50,717 bases of DNA, from NCBI GenBank assembly GCA_015067785.1, contig SVLR01000015.1:1-50717 (forward strand), given 5' to 3'. Each line of letters starts with the position of its first letter. Position 1 is the stretch's first letter. The notes under the pieces are model-generated. The model had not been told where the DNA came from. It did not search any database and was given only the letters and a program-made list of their open reading frames with translations. This document shows positions 47,827 through 50,717 of the stretch, piece by piece. The position numbers were made by a program, and so were the translations under genes. Source of the DNA: Oscillospiraceae bacterium. Its GTDB lineage: Bacteria > Bacillota > Clostridia > Oscillospirales > Oscillospiraceae.

Positions 47827-48397
47827 GTGGGAAAACTTAGAAGGCCTCTGTCATGACTGCACCCGATGCGGTCTTTGCAGGACGAGAAACAATGTGGTTT
47901 TTGGGGTAGGTGTCCGAGATGCAGATATTATGTTCATCGGTGAAGGTCCGGGGGAGCAGGAAGATCTGCAAGGCGAACCTTTTGTGGGTGCTGCTGGCAA
48001 ACTCTTAGATGATATGCTCTCTATCATTGGAATAAATCGCCAAAACTGCTATATTGCGAATGTTGTAAAATGCAGACCGCCCGGAAATCGTGACCCTCTG
48101 GATGAGGAGCAGGCGGCTTGTATCGGTTACTTAAGAAGGCAAGTGGAGCTCATAAAACCTCAGATTATTGTCTGCCTCGGTCGGATCGCAGCGAGACGGA
48201 TCATCGATCCGGAATACCGTATTACCCGGGAACACGGCACTTGGATATGCCGTAACGGCACTTGGATGACAGCAATCTATCATCCCTCCGCATTGCTTAG
48301 GGATGTATCCAAACGACCAGAAACCTTTACGGATTTACTTTCTATTGAAGAAAAGCTCCACGAAGTGCACGCAAATATGAAAGAAAGGACGCCTTAA
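47819..48397 (+). CDS. Type 4 uracil-DNA glycosylase (Fe-S)
   Basis: The ATG at 47819 follows GAGGAGATGCGCA; the frame upstream is inside dacF. The 192-aa product opens [27 protein letters not shown] with Cys ligands for a 4Fe-4S cluster, has [27 protein letters not shown] (motif A) and [13 protein letters not shown], and closes with [11 protein letters not shown]. These are the family 4 UDG signatures (also called DNA polymerase-related protein). It removes uracil from DNA. Its stop codon lies in the loop of a terminator shared with the next, convergent gene. Confidence 0.94.
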   Translation: MGEWENLEGLCHDCTRCGLCRTRNNVVFGVGVRDADIMFIGEGPGEQEDLQGEPFVGAAGKLLDDMLSIIGINRQNCYIANVVKCRPPGNRDPLDEEQAACIGYLRRQVELIKPQIIVCLGRIAARRIIDPEYRITREHGTWICRNGTWMTAIYHPSALLRDVSKRPETFTDLLSIEEKLHEVHANMKERTP

Positions 48398-48410
48398 TCG
48401 GCGTCCTTTT
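48384..48410. terminator. Shared terminator whose loop holds both stop codons
   Basis: AAAGGACGCC (48384-48393) and GGCGTCCTTT (48400-48409) pair perfectly; the loop TTAATC contains the TAA of the UDG gene (48395-48397) and, on the other strand, the TAA of the glycosyltransferase gene (48396-48394). Confidence 0.85.
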
Positions 48411-49338
48411 TGTAGGTCAGTACATCCTTTGCGATATAAATGGGGCGGTCTTTGGATTGCTCAAAGGTTCTGCCGACATATTCGCCGATGATGCCGATGC
48501 ACAGAAGCTGGACACCACCCAGCAGCAGGATCAGTACGATAACGGTTGCATAGCCGGGGATCGCGATGCCGAAGGCGAGCTTTTGGATCACCACAGCCAG
48601 CAGATACAAAAATGCGGAAATAGCGGTGAGCGTACCCATAGCGGTGGCGATCCGCAGAGGCTTTGTGGAATAGCCGATGATGCCCTCAATGGCGTAGTTC
48701 AGCAGCTTTGTAAAGCTCCATTTACTGGTGCCGGCTTGGCGCGCCTCTGCCACATAGGGAATAAAGTGGGTGTTATAGCCGACCCAGGCAAAGATGCCCT
48801 TAGAAAAACGGTGATATTCTGCGACGGTCAGGAGACTCTCTGCCACACTACGACGGAAGGTGCGAAAATCGCTGGCATCCGCCCGGAGAGCTACATCGGA
48901 AAGCTTATTTATGACGGAGTAAAAGGACTTTTTGAAGAAGGAGAGCACCTTGCCCTCGCCACGGCGATCCTGATAGGCGGCGACAATGTCGATTTCCGGG
49001 TCTGCTTCCAAGGTCTCCACCATATCCCGCACGATTTCCGGACGCTGCTGTAAGTCGGCATCGATAAAGGAAATATAGTCACCGTCGGCATTGCTAAGGC
49101 CAGCATAGATGGCGGATTCCTTACCGAAATTCCGGGAGAGGCGAATGACCTTTACCGGGCATTTTTGGGCTGCGTGGAGCTTTTTCAAATTGTGGTAGGT
49201 GGCATCCTTGCTTCCGTCATCCACAAAGACGATCTCATAATCATAGCCGCAGCCAGCAAAGGCACCGATGACCGCATTCTGAAAAGCACATACATTTTCC
49301 GCTTCGTTATAGCAGGGAACAACAAGAGAGAGTTTCAT
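48394..49338 (-). CDS. Family 2 glycosyltransferase with C-terminal membrane anchor (DPM1/GtrB type)
   Basis: The ATG at 49338 is used (a GTG at 49347 is possible; the ribosome site is weak, GAGTG). The 314-aa product opens KLSLVVPCYNEAENVCAFQNAV, with FVDDGSKDAT, LSRNFGKESAIYAGL and SFIDADLQQRPEIV, the GT2 donor-binding set with DxD. QAGTSKWSFTKLLNYAIEGIIGYS is the typical acceptor region, then two transmembrane helices. Such enzymes transfer a sugar from a nucleotide donor to polyprenyl phosphate. No flippase or other partner gene is adjacent. Confidence 0.92.
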   Translation of the reverse strand: MKLSLVVPCYNEAENVCAFQNAVIGAFAGCGYDYEIVFVDDGSKDATYHNLKKLHAAQKCPVKVIRLSRNFGKESAIYAGLSNADGDYISFIDADLQQRPEIVRDMVETLEADPEIDIVAAYQDRRGEGKVLSFFKKSFYSVINKLSDVALRADASDFRTFRRSVAESLLTVAEYHRFSKGIFAWVGYNTHFIPYVAEARQAGTSKWSFTKLLNYAIEGIIGYSTKPLRIATAMGTLTAISAFLYLLAVVIQKLAFGIAIPGYATVIVLILLLGGVQLLCIGIIGEYVGRTFEQSKDRPIYIAKDVLTYKKDAD

Positions 49339-49424
49339 AGATTTCACTCACTTAAAATTAATATTTTTCTTATTATATGCCATTTTTTTATTACCGTCAA
49401 GCATAGTTATAAGTGATTTTGCAG

Positions 49425-49453
49425 TTGACATATCTGTCTGTTTGTGCTAAATT
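49425..49453 (+). promoter_or_regulatory. Promoter of the valS T-box transcript
   Basis: A perfect TTGACA (49425-49430) and TAAATT (49448-49453) are 17 bases apart. Confidence 0.7.
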
Positions 49454-49459
49454 ATCCAC

Positions 49460-49695
49460 ATATTATAAGGCTTTGATAGGGAGTTTCCGGTATAGAAGCA
49501 TTTTCAGAGAGTATGCATTTGGTGGGAGCGTACAATGCGATACCTGAATTGTCGCCCTTGAGCTGATTTCCTGAAAAGAACAGTAGGGAAGTCCGGGTTT
49601 GCCCGTTATAGCTTAGGAGTGCCCTTCGGGGAATTCAGGTGGTACCGCGGAAATCTTTTCGCCCTGAGAGTTTTCTCAGGGCGTTTTTATTTTTT
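49460..49695 (+). promoter_or_regulatory. T-box leader of valS (Val specifier GUC)
   Basis: The 363 bases between the glycosyltransferase gene and valS hold a promoter and this T-box. Stem I has GGTAT and GCATT on the 5' side pairing with ATACC and AATGC on the 3' side. GTC at 49551-49553 (in GAATT-GTC-GCC) is placed as the specifier codon and matches valine. The T-box AGGTGGTACCGCG lies at 49637-49649, and a terminator hairpin follows. Uncharged tRNA-Val should raise valS expression. Confidence 0.93.
49660..49695 (+). terminator. Terminator hairpin of the valS T-box
   Basis: CGCCCTGAGA pairs with TCTCAGGGCG around GTTT and is followed by TTTTTATTTTTT. Confidence 0.9.
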
Positions 49696-49711
49696 GAAGG
49701 AGTGAATGATT

Positions 49712-50717
49712 ATGGCAAGAGAACTGCCAAAGGTGTACGAGCCTCAGCAGGTAGAAGCGCAAATTTATAAGATGTGGGAGGATGGCGGCTTTTTCCGTCC
49801 CGGCACGGACAAAACGAAGAAGCCCTTCACCATCGTAATGCCGCCCCCAAATGTTACCGGTCAGCTCCACATGGGTCACGCAATGGACGCAACGCTGCAG
49901 GATACGCTGATTCGTTTTAAGCGGATGCAGGGCTATAACGCTCTGTGGCTTCCCGGTGTGGACCACGCTGGTATTGCTACCCAAATTAAGGTAGAAGAAG
50001 AGCTGCGCGTGAAAGAGGGTTTGACCCGTTACGATCTTGGTCGCGAAAAGTTCTTAGAGCGCGTTTGGGACTGGAAGCATAAGTACGGCAATCGGATCGT
50101 GGAGCAACAGAAGAAGCTGGGCGCATCCTGCGATTGGGAGCGGGCGCGGTTTACCATGGACGAGGGCTGCAGCGCTGCCGTCCGTGAGGTTTTCGTTTCT
50201 CTTTATGAGAAGAATCTTATTTATAAAGGCAGCCGTATTATCAACTGGTGTCCCCACTGCGTCACCGCGCTTTCCGATGCTGAGGTCGAGTATGTGGACA
50301 AGCCCGGTCATTTGTGGCACATCCGCTATCCTATGGCGGACGGCAATGGCGAGGTCGTTGTTGCAACAACCCGTCCTGAGACTATGCTGGGCGATACCGG
50401 TGTCTGTGTCAATCCCAACGATGAGCGTTACAAGGATATTGTTGGTAAAAAGGTTATCCTGCCTCTCGTTAATAAGGAAATTCCCATCGTTGCAGACGAT
50501 TATGCAGAGATGGAATTCGGTACTGGCTGCGTGAAGATGACGCCTGCACATGACCCCAACGACTTTGAGGTGGGTTTGCGTCATAATTTGGAGGTCATTC
50601 GTGTTCTTGACGACAACGGTGTTGTCAACGAGTTTGGCGGTAAGTATCAGGGTCTTGACCGCTATGAAGCCCGTAAGCAGATTGTGAGCGACTTAGAGGC
50701 TGGTGGCTATCTTGTTC
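49712..50717 (+). CDS. valS: Valyl-tRNA synthetase (N-terminal part, truncated by window edge)
   Basis: ATG at 49712 has GAAGGAG nine bases before it (an in-frame ATG at 49706 is too close). The visible 335 residues read [22 protein letters not shown], then [20 protein letters not shown] with the HIGH variant [23 protein letters not shown] and the start of the editing domain ([42 protein letters not shown]). It charges tRNA-Val and hydrolyses mischarged Thr. The KMSKS loop and C-terminal domains lie beyond the right edge. Confidence 0.97.
   Translation, partial: MARELPKVYEPQQVEAQIYKMWEDGGFFRPGTDKTKKPFTIVMPPPNVTGQLHMGHAMDATLQDTLIRFKRMQGYNALWLPGVDHAGIATQIKVEEELRVKEGLTRYDLGREKFLERVWDWKHKYGNRIVEQQKKLGASCDWERARFTMDEGCSAAVREVFVSLYEKNLIYKGSRIINWCPHCVTALSDAEVEYVDKPGHLWHIRYPMADGNGEVVVATTRPETMLGDTGVCVNPNDERYKDIVGKKVILPLVNKEIPIVADDYAEMEFGTGCVKMTPAHDPNDFEVGLRHNLEVIRVLDDNGVVNEFGGKYQGLDRYEARKQIVSDLEAGGYLV

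Overview
The window looks like a chromosomal segment from a spore-forming, low-to-mid GC Firmicute of class Clostridia, most likely an Oscillospiraceae/Ruminococcaceae-type gut anaerobe. The reasons are sporulation genes (spoIIR, spoVAD, spoVAE), two T-box tRNA-synthetase leaders, AddAB instead of RecBCD, strong AGGAGG ribosome sites with occasional TTG/GTG starts, and no phage or transposase gene. The family-level placement is inference; no rRNA is present.

Layout. 1-4.7 kb: a truncated M42 peptidase, tRNA-Leu, an esterase-acyltransferase fusion with a zinc-ribbon membrane partner and a pseudouridine synthase, then tRNA-Thr followed by tRNA-derived repeat fragments and a GC-rich structured element. 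4.7-7.7 kb: a small secreted/membrane protein, then on the minus strand hxlR-type regulator, degV and a ThrE-like exporter. 7.7-12.9 kb: a copper ATPase with a CopZ-like tail that carries its own internal ribosome site, a 42-aa protein, truA, an ArsC-fold protein and an alanine/sodium symporter. 12.9-19.1 kb: T-box, cysS, polA, rimI, tsaD and a GNAT gene in tightly overlapped series. 19.1-27.3 kb: one minus-strand aromatic amino acid operon. 27.3-29.8 kb: a kinase-like protein lacking the catalytic Asp, a zinc-ribbon/Big2 surface protein and a DUF378 protein. 29.9-38.3 kb: ispE, spoIIR, addB, addA. 38.3-41.5 kb: an Asn/Gln-rich mini-protein, spoVAE, spoVAD and a polysaccharide-deacetylase-like protein. 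41.5-46.4 kb: an unknown 96-aa protein, ireB, a lipoprotein, an orphan mazF, an unknown protein behind an SD-masking hairpin, and comEA with a two-component system. 46.4-50.7 kb: a D-Ala-D-Ala carboxypeptidase, type-4 uracil-DNA glycosylase, a GT2 glycosyltransferase, and T-box-valS running off the right edge.

The most interesting system is the control region of the aromatic operon. The operon aroF-tyrA-aroB-aroA-aroC-pheA-aroE/aroK-aroQ encodes all seven steps to chorismate plus the committed Tyr and Phe branch enzymes, with every junction overlapping or nearly so. It is preceded by a consensus promoter, a 21-codon leader peptide with eight Phe/Tyr codons within nine, and mutually exclusive RNA hairpins ending in an intrinsic terminator. 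This is the architecture of ribosome-mediated transcription attenuation, well known for amino acid operons of Proteobacteria but unexpected in a Firmicute, where T-boxes or TRAP normally do this job. The same window uses T-boxes for cysS and valS, so both logics coexist.

Other points worth following are the in-frame internal start that could release a CopZ chaperone from the copper ATPase, the remodelled tRNA-Thr 3' flank, overlapping face-to-face promoters for comEA and dacF, and several compact hairpins that overlap start or stop signals (spoIIR, the gene after mazF, and the UDG/glycosyltransferase pair).
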